Positions 32,958 through 40,116 of a DNA stretch of 64,000 bases are shown in pieces. Source of the DNA: Allokutzneria multivorans (GTDB lineage: Bacteria; Actinomycetota; Actinomycetes; Mycobacteriales; Pseudonocardiaceae). Below the pieces are notes generated by a model. That model was not told the DNA's origin. It saw only the letters and a list, made by a program, of their open reading frames with translations, and made no database searches. How positions within the stretch are numbered: position 1 is the first letter of the stretch; each line of letters opens with the position of its first letter. The stretch is from contig NZ_BAABAL010000004.1 in NCBI RefSeq assembly GCF_039537405.1, positions 248,001 through 312,000 of the forward strand, written 5' to 3'. The translations under genes were made by a program, and so were the position numbers.

Positions 32958-33174
32958 CTAGGGCCCGTCCTGCAAGTCGTCAGGTTCGCCGGTCTTCAAG
33001 ACCACCCAACCCCCATCCCCACCGTCTCCAACACCAGCAAACCCCGCAGGACCGCTGGGTTTGCGGCGGTTAACGATGATCAGCAGAGGGGTTTGCTGGT
33101 CTTGAAGACACCCCAACCCTCGGCGGCACCGTGACCGGAACACGCAGCGCAACCACTGACAGGACAGGGCCTGA
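32958..33174. mobile_element. IS5-like MITE, copy C (complete)
   Basis: About 210 bp. The left end, after CTAG, reads GGCCCGTCCTGCAAGTCG and the right end, reverse-complemented, reads GGCCCTGTCCTGTCAGTGG, so the terminal inverted repeats match in the GGCCC and GTCCTG blocks. It contains GGTCTTCAAGACC, ACCCAACCCCC, the hairpin CAAACCC...GGGTTTG and GGTTAACGATGATC. The ends match copy B; copies A and D share only the internal part. No transposase is encoded. Confidence 0.6.
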
Positions 33175-33182
33175 GGGGCGGC

Positions 33183-34430
33183 TCAAGAACGAGCCCGGGC
33201 GGCCAGCGCGGCGGCGGCGAGGGCGAGGGTGAAGACGGCGTAGGAGGCGAACAGGCCCCACGTGCTCGTCGACGCCAGCGCGCCGCCGATGGCGCGGCCG
33301 AGGAGTTGGCCGGTGCACTCGGCGGTGATCACGGCAGTGGCCAGTTCCGTTGCGGTGAAGCCACTTGAACCGGCGGTGGTGGCTCTGACGTAGAGCCCGG
33401 GGTAGGCGAGCCCGACGCCGATCCCGCCAACGCCCCATGCGATCAGCAGCACGGGGAACGAGCCCCCGAGGGCGATCGCGCCGGTGGCGAGCGCGGTCAT
33501 GCCGAGCCCGATCGCCGGGAGGTGCGGCGACGTCAGCTGTGCGGCGACAAGACTCGTGACGGCCCAACCCAACGGGGCCGCGCTGAGGATGACCGCGGCC
33601 TGGCCGAGGCTCATCCGGAAGCCGTCGGTCAGCAGCACGGTGATCAGGCTGTCCGCGCCGAAGTACCCGACCCCGAACAGCATCATCGCGCCCAGCGCGG
33701 CGGGCGTGCCGGGCCGCAGGCGCGCGGTGCCCGTGGGCATGAGCGACATCATCCCCACGACGGTGACCGACGCGCCGACGATCGCCGGCGGCCACCACCC
33801 CGCGCTGAGCACCACGACCAACGCCCCCAAGGGAATCAGCAACGTCCGGCCCCAAGGACGGGGCGCGGCGTCGACGGGGGAGCGGACCGCGCGCACGACC
33901 AGCAACCGTCCAAAGAGGACGAACGGAACGGGGAGCAGCAAGGTCCACCGCCACCCCACGAGCTGTTCCAGCCCCAGGGTCGCGGCGGGGCCGACGAGCG
34001 CGGGCACGATCCACATCGCCGAGGACACCGCGACCACGCGGACGCGCAGCCGGTCGTCGAGGTGCTGGATCGCCGCGCTGATACCGAAAACGCCGAGCAG
34101 CCCGCTCGCGGTCCCGGCGCAGAACTGCCCGAGAGCGAACACCCACGCAGTCTGCGAAGTCGCCGCGAGTGCGAGCCCGCCGAGGTAGGAGATCATGCCC
34201 GCGGCCAAGGTCGCCCGTGCTCCCAGTCGGTTCAGCACGCGGCTCGCCAGCGGAAGCGCGACGAACAACCCCAGCGTCGTACCGGCGATGAGCAGGCCGA
34301 GCTGGTCCTTGGCCGCCAGATCGACGGCGACGACGGGCAGCAGGGTGGAAGCGACGAACCCGGTCACGGCCGCCGCGAACTCGATCGCGACAACGCCGAT
34401 CGAGAGCAGCAGCGGACCGGACCGGCTCAC
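33183..34430 (-). CDS. MFS transporter (third gene of an RHH-VOC-MFS operon)
   Basis: A 415-aa protein with 12 predicted helices (LLLSIGVVAIEFAAAVTGFV, then LGLFVALPLASRVLNRLGARATLAAG with the loop motif of the superfamily). The GTG at 34430 overlaps the stop of the VOC gene (GTGA), so it is translationally coupled. It probably exports the compound handled by the VOC protein. Start and helix count are clear, the substrate is not. Confidence 0.87.
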   Translation of the reverse strand: MSRSGPLLLSIGVVAIEFAAAVTGFVASTLLPVVAVDLAAKDQLGLLIAGTTLGLFVALPLASRVLNRLGARATLAAGMISYLGGLALAATSQTAWVFALGQFCAGTASGLLGVFGISAAIQHLDDRLRVRVVAVSSAMWIVPALVGPAATLGLEQLVGWRWTLLLPVPFVLFGRLLVVRAVRSPVDAAPRPWGRTLLIPLGALVVVLSAGWWPPAIVGASVTVVGMMSLMPTGTARLRPGTPAALGAMMLFGVGYFGADSLITVLLTDGFRMSLGQAAVILSAAPLGWAVTSLVAAQLTSPHLPAIGLGMTALATGAIALGGSFPVLLIAWGVGGIGVGLAYPGLYVRATTAGSSGFTATELATAVITAECTGQLLGRAIGGALASTSTWGLFASYAVFTLALAAAALAARARS

Positions 34431-34774
34431 GTGTAGAGCGGCCGGTCGTAGAGGTTGACCTGCACCCACACGCCGTCGGGATCTTGGACGCGCAACGAGT
34501 GCCCGAAGGCTTCGTCGACCGGCGGTTCGGGCTCGAAACCGGCTGCCCGCAAGCGTTCCGCGACGTCTTCGAGCGGTTCGTCGGCCTCGAAGGCCAGCTC
34601 GCATCGGCCGACGTCCTCGGCGGTGCTCCGGTGGATGGCCAGCACGCCGCCGTCACCGGGCAGTTCGAGCCAGCCGCCGGGGCGCGACACAGGCCCCAGT
34701 TCCAGGCCGAGCGCGCGGTAGAAGCGCGTCAGGGCGTTGACATCGTCGGTGTAGCGGATCGGCAGCACGCGCAT
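34427..34774 (-). CDS. VOC (glyoxalase/bleomycin-resistance) family protein
   Basis: A 115-aa protein with one vicinal-oxygen-chelate module pair: RYTDDVNALTRFYRALGLEL at the start and FGHSLRVQDPDGVWVQVNLY at the end, where a conserved Glu or Gln metal ligand would be (VQV). It lies between an RHH regulator and a transporter with four-base overlaps at both sides. Such proteins can bind and sequester antibiotics (bleomycin-type) or isomerise thiol adducts; with an efflux partner a resistance role is plausible. Confidence 0.88.
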   Translation of the reverse strand: MRVLPIRYTDDVNALTRFYRALGLELGPVSRPGGWLELPGDGGVLAIHRSTAEDVGRCELAFEADEPLEDVAERLRAAGFEPEPPVDEAFGHSLRVQDPDGVWVQVNLYDRPLYT

Positions 34775-34926
34775 CAGGACCGGTCCTCCTGTCGCAGGTA
34801 GTGCTCCAGCGCCTGCTCGACGAAGGAGGAGAGTGACTCGTCGGCGTTGACGGAGGCGAGCTTGACCCGCCGGATGAGGTCGGGGGGCAGGTAGACGTTG
34901 AACTGCCGCTTGTCGGCCGGAGGCAT
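34774..34926 (-). CDS. Ribbon-helix-helix regulator (50 aa)
   Basis: A 50-aa protein (MPPADKRQFNVYLPPDLIRR... EHYLRQEDRS). The beta strand RQFNVYLP and the helices PDLIRRVKLASVN and LSSFVEQALEHYL are typical CopG/Arc ribbon-helix-helix elements. It is the first gene of the operon with the VOC and MFS genes and overlaps the VOC start (TGATG). It probably represses the operon through the palindrome that covers its own start codon (34923-34947). Confidence 0.85.
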   Translation of the reverse strand: MPPADKRQFNVYLPPDLIRRVKLASVNADESLSSFVEQALEHYLRQEDRS

Positions 34927-34947
34927 GCTAGCAATCTAGCATGCTAG
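34923..34947. promoter_or_regulatory. Palindromic operator covering the RHH gene start
   Basis: GCATGCTAG-CAAT-CTAGCATGC, a perfect 9-bp inverted repeat (34923-34931 and 34936-34944), continuing into a CTAGCATGCTAG dyad (34936-34947). The start codon of the RHH gene lies inside it, suggesting a leaderless or tightly controlled transcript. RHH proteins bind such short dyads in tandem. Confidence 0.7.
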
Positions 34948-34992
34948 CCAGGTCGCTTGCTCGATCCGGGGAGACAGGCAAGGGTGTGCCGC

Positions 34993-35427
34993 ATGAGGGG
35001 GAACGCGGGAAGGGCGGCGCTGATCGCCAAACAGCTGATCGGCGTCTGGCTCGTCGGGTCGCTTCAGGCGGTCGTCGGCGGGGAGCTGCTGATCATCTTC
35101 CTCCTCCTGGGGCTCCTGCCAGTGGCAGTCGTGGCGTTGGCGGCCTTGGCCGTCGGCGGATTCGTGCTGCTGTCCTCGGTCGGCAGGGCGACCGCAGGGG
35201 CGTCGTCGATGACGGCGGACCGTGAGCGGCGGCTGTGGTGGACGCTGATCGTCCAGGTCGGCGGCATCGCGGCGCTGTACCTCACGTGGACGTGGGACTG
35301 GTACCGCGAGCTGGGCGGGTTCTGGCCGGTGCTGCGCCCCGGGTTGCCGTTCGTGGTGCTGGCGGCCGTGCTGGTGCTGGTGCCACGCAAGCACACCAGC
35401 ACCAGCACCAGTCCGCTCAGCGGTTGA
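34993..35427 (+). CDS. Small membrane protein of unknown function
   Basis: A 144-aa protein with four hydrophobic segments (LLIIFLLLGLLPVAVVALAA, VGGFVLLSSVGRA, LIVQVGGIAALYLTWTW, LPFVVLAAVLVLV). The ATG at 34993 follows a weak ribosome binding site. No family is recognised. It is divergent from the RHH regulator, so the palindrome at 34923 could affect it too. Confidence 0.65.
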   Translation: MRGNAGRAALIAKQLIGVWLVGSLQAVVGGELLIIFLLLGLLPVAVVALAALAVGGFVLLSSVGRATAGASSMTADRERRLWWTLIVQVGGIAALYLTWTWDWYRELGGFWPVLRPGLPFVVLAAVLVLVPRKHTSTSTSPLSG

Positions 35428-35458
35428 ACCGCCAGGTGCTCCCCAGTTGCCCGCCGCG

Positions 35459-35587
35459 TCAGTAGGCCGTGTGGAAGTCCGAGTCCGGGTTCACCTGCGG
35501 CACGACCCTGTCCTCTGTGGAGTCCGGCAGCGCGGCGAGATCGGCGTTGACGCCATAGCCGTTCGGTGAGCAGACCTCGACGGTCAT
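35459..35587 (-). CDS. 42-aa peptide downstream of a GNAT gene, candidate RiPP precursor
   Basis: A 42-aa reading frame (MTVEVCSPNGYGVNADLAAL... HTAY) with GAAGGAAGGCC directly before the ATG. It has one Cys (C6), an acidic middle and an aromatic C-terminus, and codons follow the GC3 bias. It starts 11 bp after the GNAT gene in the same direction. The layout of a small peptide beside a modifying enzyme is seen in some RiPP loci, but no lanthipeptide, lasso or thiopeptide enzyme is nearby. It could equally be a small cytoplasmic protein. Confidence 0.5.
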   Translation of the reverse strand: MTVEVCSPNGYGVNADLAALPDSTEDRVVPQVNPDSDFHTAY

Positions 35588-35597
35588 GGGCCTTCCT

Positions 35598-36200
35598 TCA
35601 GCGCTCGGTCAACGCTCGCACGACATCGGGCGAGAGCGTTCGGTCGCTGTAGAGCAGGCGAACGGCAGCGGGATCAGGGTTTCCGGCGTCCGGCCCGCGC
35701 CACGCGAAGGTGAGGCCCAGGCGCTCGACCGCCCGGCGGGACTGCTCGTTGCCGTCGAGCACGTAGGCCGTCAGCGGCAGCTCCGGCCGCAGGCGCTGAG
35801 CCGCAGTCCTCGCAGCCGCACTGATCTCCTGGGCGTATCCCGCGCCCCACCAGCGGGGTTCCAGTCGGAAGCCGATGTTCCACGCGACGCCGTAGCGGAC
35901 GAAGCACCCGCCGATGCCGACGAAGTCCCCCTGAGGGCTTCGCGCGATCCACATGCCGAGCCCGTCGCGGTGCCACGCCCCACGCCAGTTCTCGATCATC
36001 CGCTTGGTCTGGTCGATCGTGCGGTGGCGGCTCACCGGGTCCGACTCCCACACGCGCGGGTCGGCGTACAGGTCGAAGACCTCGCGCGCGTCCGCCTGCG
36101 TCGGCATCCGCAGGGCCAGGCGAGCCGTCGTGATCGCGTCCTCGTGCACCCGGGCATCGTGGACGACCGGCCACGCCGGTACCAATCGAATTCGCCTCAC
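35598..36200 (-). CDS. GNAT acetyltransferase (RimJ/RimL type)
   Basis: A 200-aa acetyltransferase of the RimJ/RimL type: TTARLALRMPTQADAREVFD, the conserved WIARSPQGDFVGIGGCF, NIGFRLEPRWWGAGYAQEIS (motif A with W-G-x-G-Y) and RAVERLGLTF. The GTG at 36200 overlaps the stop of the upstream helical gene (GTGA). Such enzymes acetylate protein N-termini or small amines. It is the middle gene of a three-gene transcript that ends in a 42-aa peptide. Confidence 0.85.
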   Translation of the reverse strand: MRRIRLVPAWPVVHDARVHEDAITTARLALRMPTQADAREVFDLYADPRVWESDPVSRHRTIDQTKRMIENWRGAWHRDGLGMWIARSPQGDFVGIGGCFVRYGVAWNIGFRLEPRWWGAGYAQEISAAARTAAQRLRPELPLTAYVLDGNEQSRRAVERLGLTFAWRGPDAGNPDPAAVRLLYSDRTLSPDVVRALTER

Positions 36201-36472
36201 GCCTCCCGTGCCGTCAGCAACCGCTCCAGCTCCGCCTCGGCCTCCTCGCACCCCGCGTCGGAGATCCGTTGCAGCTCCAGCAGATCCTTCGCCGCCACCG
36301 CGCGCCGGGTCAGCAACCGCCCCGCGCGCTCGCAGCCCTCGTCCAGCAGTTCGCTCAGCTCGTCAATGTCCCCGCGCGCGTCCGCGAGATCCGCCAGCAT
36401 GTCCAACGCCGTTTCGTTGCCCTCGTCGGCGAGCGCCCGCAACGTCTCCCGATCAACCCTCGAACCGTTCAC
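36197..36472 (-). CDS. Small all-helical repeat protein
   Basis: A 91-aa all-helical acidic protein (DRETLRALADEGNETALDML, GDIDELSELLDEGCERAGRL, DLLELQRISDAGCEEAEAEL) with three copies of a 25-residue helix-turn-helix pattern reminiscent of TPR or Sel1 repeats, each with a Gly-Asn/Cys-Glu turn. The GTG at 36472 follows GGAGGGTGGGAGC. It overlaps the GNAT gene. It may be an adaptor for the acetyltransferase. Confidence 0.7.
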   Translation of the reverse strand: MNGSRVDRETLRALADEGNETALDMLADLADARGDIDELSELLDEGCERAGRLLTRRAVAAKDLLELQRISDAGCEEAEAELERLLTAREA

Positions 36473-36524
36473 GCTCCCACCCTCCAACCCTGCCCCAGGG
36501 ACAACCTCAACCCCCGCGTTTCGA

Positions 36525-37190
36525 TCACGGCTGGCCGGACTCACCCGCCCTGAGGTAGGTCAGCACCGCGAGCACCCTGCGGTTGGTGTCCTCGGTCGGC
36601 GCCAGGTCGAGCTTGGCCAGGATGTTGCCGACGTGCTTGCCCACCGCGGCCTCCGAGACCACCAGGTGGGCGGCGATCGCGGTGTTCGAATGGCCTTGGG
36701 CAACCAGGGAGAGCACTTCGCGCTCGCGCGGGGAGAGCCGTTCCAGCGGGTTGGCCCTGCGGGTCAGGAGCTGGCGGACGACGGCCGGGTCCACGACCGT
36801 GCCGCCGTCGAGCACCTTGTGCAGGGTGTCGATGAACTCCTCCACGTCGACGACGCGGTCCTTGAGCAGGTAGCCGACCCCGCGCCCGTCGTGCGAGTCC
36901 AGCAGCTCGGCGGCGTAGCTGAGCTGCACGTACTGGCTGAGCGCGACCACCGCGAGGTCCGGCCGGGTGCGGCGCAGCTCGACGGCGGCGCGCAGGCCCT
37001 CGTCGGTGAAGTCCGGGGGCATGCGGATGTCGGTCACCACGAGGTCCGGGAGGTGCTCGGCGACGGCGGCCTTGAGCTCCTCGCCGTCGCCGACGACCGC
37101 GACCACGTCGAAGCCGAACCGGCTCAACAGGCCCGCCAAGCCCTCGCGGAGCAGCACGCCGTCCTCGGCGAGGACGAGTCGCTTCTTCAC
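36525..37190 (-). CDS. LuxR-type response regulator
   Basis: A 221-aa response regulator: receiver with LAEDGVLLREGL, phospho-acceptor Asp in LVVTDIRMPPDF, Ser in VVALSQYVQ and Lys in GYLLKDRVVD; C-terminal LuxR helix-turn-helix LSPREREVLSLVAQGHSNTA and VSEAAVGKHVGNILAKL. The GTG at 37190 overlaps the stop of the kinase gene (GTGA). GTG at 37196 is the alternative start. Confidence 0.94.
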   Translation of the reverse strand: MKKRLVLAEDGVLLREGLAGLLSRFGFDVVAVVGDGEELKAAVAEHLPDLVVTDIRMPPDFTDEGLRAAVELRRTRPDLAVVALSQYVQLSYAAELLDSHDGRGVGYLLKDRVVDVEEFIDTLHKVLDGGTVVDPAVVRQLLTRRANPLERLSPREREVLSLVAQGHSNTAIAAHLVVSEAAVGKHVGNILAKLDLAPTEDTNRRVLAVLTYLRAGESGQP

Positions 37191-38503
37191 GTGCACGGCA
37201 ACTCCACGGTCAGGACGGTCGGGCCGCCAACGGGACTGGACATCGTCATCGTGCCGTCGATCACCGACACGCGGTCCGCCAGGCCGGTCAGACCGGTGCC
37301 CTTGCGCGGGTCCGCTCCGCCCCGGCCGTTGTCGCTGACCACGACCTGAAGGCGCTCGCCGAGCTGCCGGACGCGCACGGTGACCGCGCTGGCCCCGCTG
37401 TGCTTGGCGACGTTGGCCAGCGCCTCCGCCACGACGAAGTACGCGGTCGCTTCGACGTAGGGCTGCGGGCGGGTCGGCACGTCGGCGTCGACGGTCACCG
37501 GGACGCCCGAGCGGCTGGCCAGTTCCTGAAGCGCCGCAACGAGTCCACGGTCGGTCAGCACCTGGGGGTGGATGCCGTTGATCAGCTCGCGAAGCTCGGT
37601 CATCAGCTGCTTCGCCTGGTCGTGCGCCTCGCCGACGCTCTGCGCGGCCGCCGAGCCCGCCGGGAGGTCGATGCGGGCGAGCCCGAGCTGCAACGTGAGG
37701 CTGACGAGCCGCTGCTGCGCGCCGTCGTGCAGGTCGCGTTCGATGCGCCGCCGCTCGACCTCGAAGGCGTTGACGAGCCTGGCCCGCGAGCGCGAGACCT
37801 CCGCGAGTTCCACGCGAAGCTCGTCCTCGGCGGCTCCGCACAGCAGGTAGCGGGCCACCGAGGCGTGCGCTCCGGCCAACGCCGTCCACAGGTAGGGCAG
37901 CGCGGGGACCAGCACGAGCGCGGCGATCGCGTACGGCGTGGCTTCGGCGACGGAAGTCAGCTGGATGGTGCCGAGCGACAACGGCGTGACGTCGTTCTGC
38001 AACAGCAGCGGGCTCGCGGCGATCGTCACCACGAGCAGCACCAGGACCGCCAGCGCGCCGTAGAGCATCGGCGCCACGATCGCGAGGAGCAGCACGTAGG
38101 CCAGCTCGCGCCACGTGGCCGCCTCGGTGTAGCGCGTCCGCAGCCACGTGGCGAGCCCGGGGGAGTGCACGCCGCGATGCCCTGACACGACGGGCCGCCG
38201 GTCCAGCAGCCCGAGGCGTCGGCGCTCGAACTCCGCGAGCGGCGGCGCGAGCAGCGCACCGAACAGTCCGACCAGCACGGCGCCCAGGGCCGCGAGAAGT
38301 GCCGCTGACGCAAGGGTTTCCACCCGCTTGCTCGCCACGAGGAAGATCCACGGCAGGCCGGGGAAGGCCATCAGGGCGATCGCCGCCGCCGAGGCGAAGG
38401 GCGTGGTGATCACGTGTGCGAGGGCTCGCCACGGCCAGGCGGTGAACAGGAATCGCGCTCTGGTGAGCGATTTGAGCGGCGCGTCGATGGGTGGGGCGGT
38501 CAT
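37187..38503 (-). CDS. Sensor histidine kinase, actinobacterial sensor-domain type
   Basis: A 438-aa kinase. The N-terminal 200 residues hold about four transmembrane helices arranged as in the sensor domain of the actinobacterial LiaS-like kinases. FEVERRRIERDLHDGAQQRL is the phospho-His motif, FVVAEALANVAKHSGA the N box and VSDNGRGGADPRKGTGLTGL the G box. It is coupled to the response regulator by overlap. The start at 38503 (MTAPPIDAPLKS) is supported by the structure of the sensor domain. Confidence 0.92.
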   Translation of the reverse strand: MTAPPIDAPLKSLTRARFLFTAWPWRALAHVITTPFASAAAIALMAFPGLPWIFLVASKRVETLASAALLAALGAVLVGLFGALLAPPLAEFERRRLGLLDRRPVVSGHRGVHSPGLATWLRTRYTEAATWRELAYVLLLAIVAPMLYGALAVLVLLVVTIAASPLLLQNDVTPLSLGTIQLTSVAEATPYAIAALVLVPALPYLWTALAGAHASVARYLLCGAAEDELRVELAEVSRSRARLVNAFEVERRRIERDLHDGAQQRLVSLTLQLGLARIDLPAGSAAAQSVGEAHDQAKQLMTELRELINGIHPQVLTDRGLVAALQELASRSGVPVTVDADVPTRPQPYVEATAYFVVAEALANVAKHSGASAVTVRVRQLGERLQVVVSDNGRGGADPRKGTGLTGLADRVSVIDGTMTMSSPVGGPTVLTVELPCT

Positions 38504-38663
38504 GGGACGGACGGTAGACGGGCCGAACCGCGCCCGCCCAGGTGTCTGGCCGTAGTTCCGAGGTAGGGCTGGGCATACCTCGAAGTGGGCGGGTGCTCGT
38601 AGTGCTCGCGGCGCTGGGTGGCTGATGGACTCGTGCCCAGCTGACCGAGGAGGACGAACAACC

Positions 38664-39344
38664 GTGATGGCGCAAAGAAGACTGGTGTTCGCGGCGGCCG
38701 CGCTCATCGTCGGACCCCTACAGTTCGCGGCGGCCAACATCGTCGCCCAGCTCGCGTGGACAACGCCGTACAGCTTGGCGCACAACAACATCAGCGACCT
38801 GGGCAACGTGCACTGCCAGGTCTCCGAGGACGGCGTTCCCCGGTACATCTGCTCGCCGTTGCACGAGCTGCTGAACACCTCGGCCGTGCTGTGCGGAGTG
38901 CTGCTGATCGTCGGCCTGGCGCTGTCCTCGGTGCTGTGGCGCCGTTCCTGGGTGGGCGCGCTCGCGTGCGTCCTGCTCGCCCTCGGCGGCTCCGGCTTCG
39001 TCCTGGCCGGTCTCGCTCCCGCCGACGTCGACCTCAACCTGCACGTCGTGGGCGCGTTCCTGATCATGGGCGTTGGCAACCTCGGCCTGGCCCTCAGCGC
39101 CTTCGCCCGGCGCGGCAACCCCTTCGCCGAGCTCCGCGTGATCACCGTCGCCGCCACCGCCATCGCGGTCGTCGCGACCTGGACGCACTTCTCCCACAGC
39201 TACGGCCCGTTCGGCATGGGCGGAAGCGAGCGCTTCGCCCTCTTCACCACCCAGCTCTGGTTCGTGCTCCTCGGCGCCAACCTGCTCCGCGCCGAAGTTC
39301 GCCAGTCTTCAAGACCACCACACCCCTCTGTTGATCATCGTTAA
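38664..39344 (+). CDS. DUF998 membrane protein with a repeat-derived C-terminus
   Basis: A 226-aa protein with about six transmembrane helices, including the DUF998 hallmarks YSLAHNNISDLGNVHC and YICSPLHELLNTSAV. The GTG at 38664 is nine bases from GAGGAGGA; ATG at 38667 is the alternative. The last 16 residues (VRQSSRPPHPSVDHR region) are encoded by the dispersed repeat copy D, which supplies the stop codon. The original C-terminus was therefore replaced or extended by the repeat. Confidence 0.85.
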   Translation: MMAQRRLVFAAAALIVGPLQFAAANIVAQLAWTTPYSLAHNNISDLGNVHCQVSEDGVPRYICSPLHELLNTSAVLCGVLLIVGLALSSVLWRRSWVGALACVLLALGGSGFVLAGLAPADVDLNLHVVGAFLIMGVGNLGLALSAFARRGNPFAELRVITVAATAIAVVATWTHFSHSYGPFGMGGSERFALFTTQLWFVLLGANLLRAEVRQSSRPPHPSVDHR

Positions 39345-39440
39345 CCCCCACAAACCCCACCGGGCCAAGGGTTTGCGGCGGTTAACGACCTCCCAAGCAG
39401 GGGTTTGCTGTACTTGAAGACCACCAAACCCCAACCACAA
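39296..39440. repeat. Dispersed repeat, copy D, overlapping the DUF998 3' end
   Basis: It contains GTCTTCAAGACC, ACACCCCTC, CGTTAACCCCCACAAACCCC, an inverted GGGTTTGCGGCGGTTAACG and CAGGGGTTTGCTG-TACTTGAAGA. The two halves are near-complementary, so the copy can form one long imperfect hairpin. It has the core of copies A, B and C but no clear terminal repeats. Confidence 0.75.
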
Positions 39441-39443
39441 AGC

Positions 39444-40064
39444 TCACACCGCGAGCGCGGCAAGTCCGGCACCGCTGAGCTCCGCCAAGCCGACCTGCCG
39501 CCCGGAAACCGCCAGCAGCAACGACAGCGCGGACCCGCGCACCTCCGGCCCCTCGCCGATCACCACGTCCGTGTCGGTCGCGGTCAACCGCACTCCGGCC
39601 ACCAGCTCCTTGGCCCCACCGAACGATGCCGGAGTGCGGGCCTGGAGACGGAGCGCTCGCGCTACGGCCTCGTGCGGGTAGGAACGGGTCAGCCCCAACG
39701 GCCGTCGGATGTCCTCGCCGTGGACGATCTCCTCGACGAGGCGGCTGTCCAACGGAGCCGGCGGCGTGGAGGTCCGCGTCATCACCTGGCGCAGCCGCGC
39801 CAGCGTCTCCTCCGGCGAGGCACCGCGCTGCCGGGAGACGCCGCGCGCGTTCTGGCGGTCGAAGTCGAACCGAGCCCGCACGAGCCCGGTCACGAAACCG
39901 ATGCGCGTGGTCCGCGCGGAGTCGATGAGGTGGGCGACGACGTCGTGCACGGACCACCCCGCGCACAGTGACGGCTTGTCCCACAGGGCTGCGTCGACCT
40001 GCGCGAGGTCATCGATGAGCGCGGCGCGCTCGGCGTGCACGAGAGTCCAGATCGAGTTCGTCAT
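39444..40064 (-). CDS. Mycothiol-dependent maleylpyruvate-isomerase-family protein
   Basis: A 206-aa protein with the DinB-like/mycothiol-dependent N-terminal fold: WTLVHAERAALIDDLAQVDA, WDKPSLCAGWSVHDVVAHLI (the His and Asp/His metal ligands) and VEEIVHGEDIRRPLG (third metal ligand region). It belongs to the actinobacterial MDMPI family, in which mycothiol takes the place of glutathione. The start at 40064 (MTNSIW) fits the family's usual length. Its reaction is not known. Confidence 0.88.
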   Translation of the reverse strand: MTNSIWTLVHAERAALIDDLAQVDAALWDKPSLCAGWSVHDVVAHLIDSARTTRIGFVTGLVRARFDFDRQNARGVSRQRGASPEETLARLRQVMTRTSTPPAPLDSRLVEEIVHGEDIRRPLGLTRSYPHEAVARALRLQARTPASFGGAKELVAGVRLTATDTDVVIGEGPEVRGSALSLLLAVSGRQVGLAELSGAGLAALAV

Positions 40065-40116
40065 GCCTTCACTACGAGCGGCGCAGCGCCAGATGGACAC
40101 GGGCTCCAAAAAATCA

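Noticed and set aside
35586..37349. Plus-strand frame of 587 codons opposite the GNAT and response regulator genes
   Set aside because: Arg/Gln/Val-rich shadow with no domain, opposite well-supported genes.
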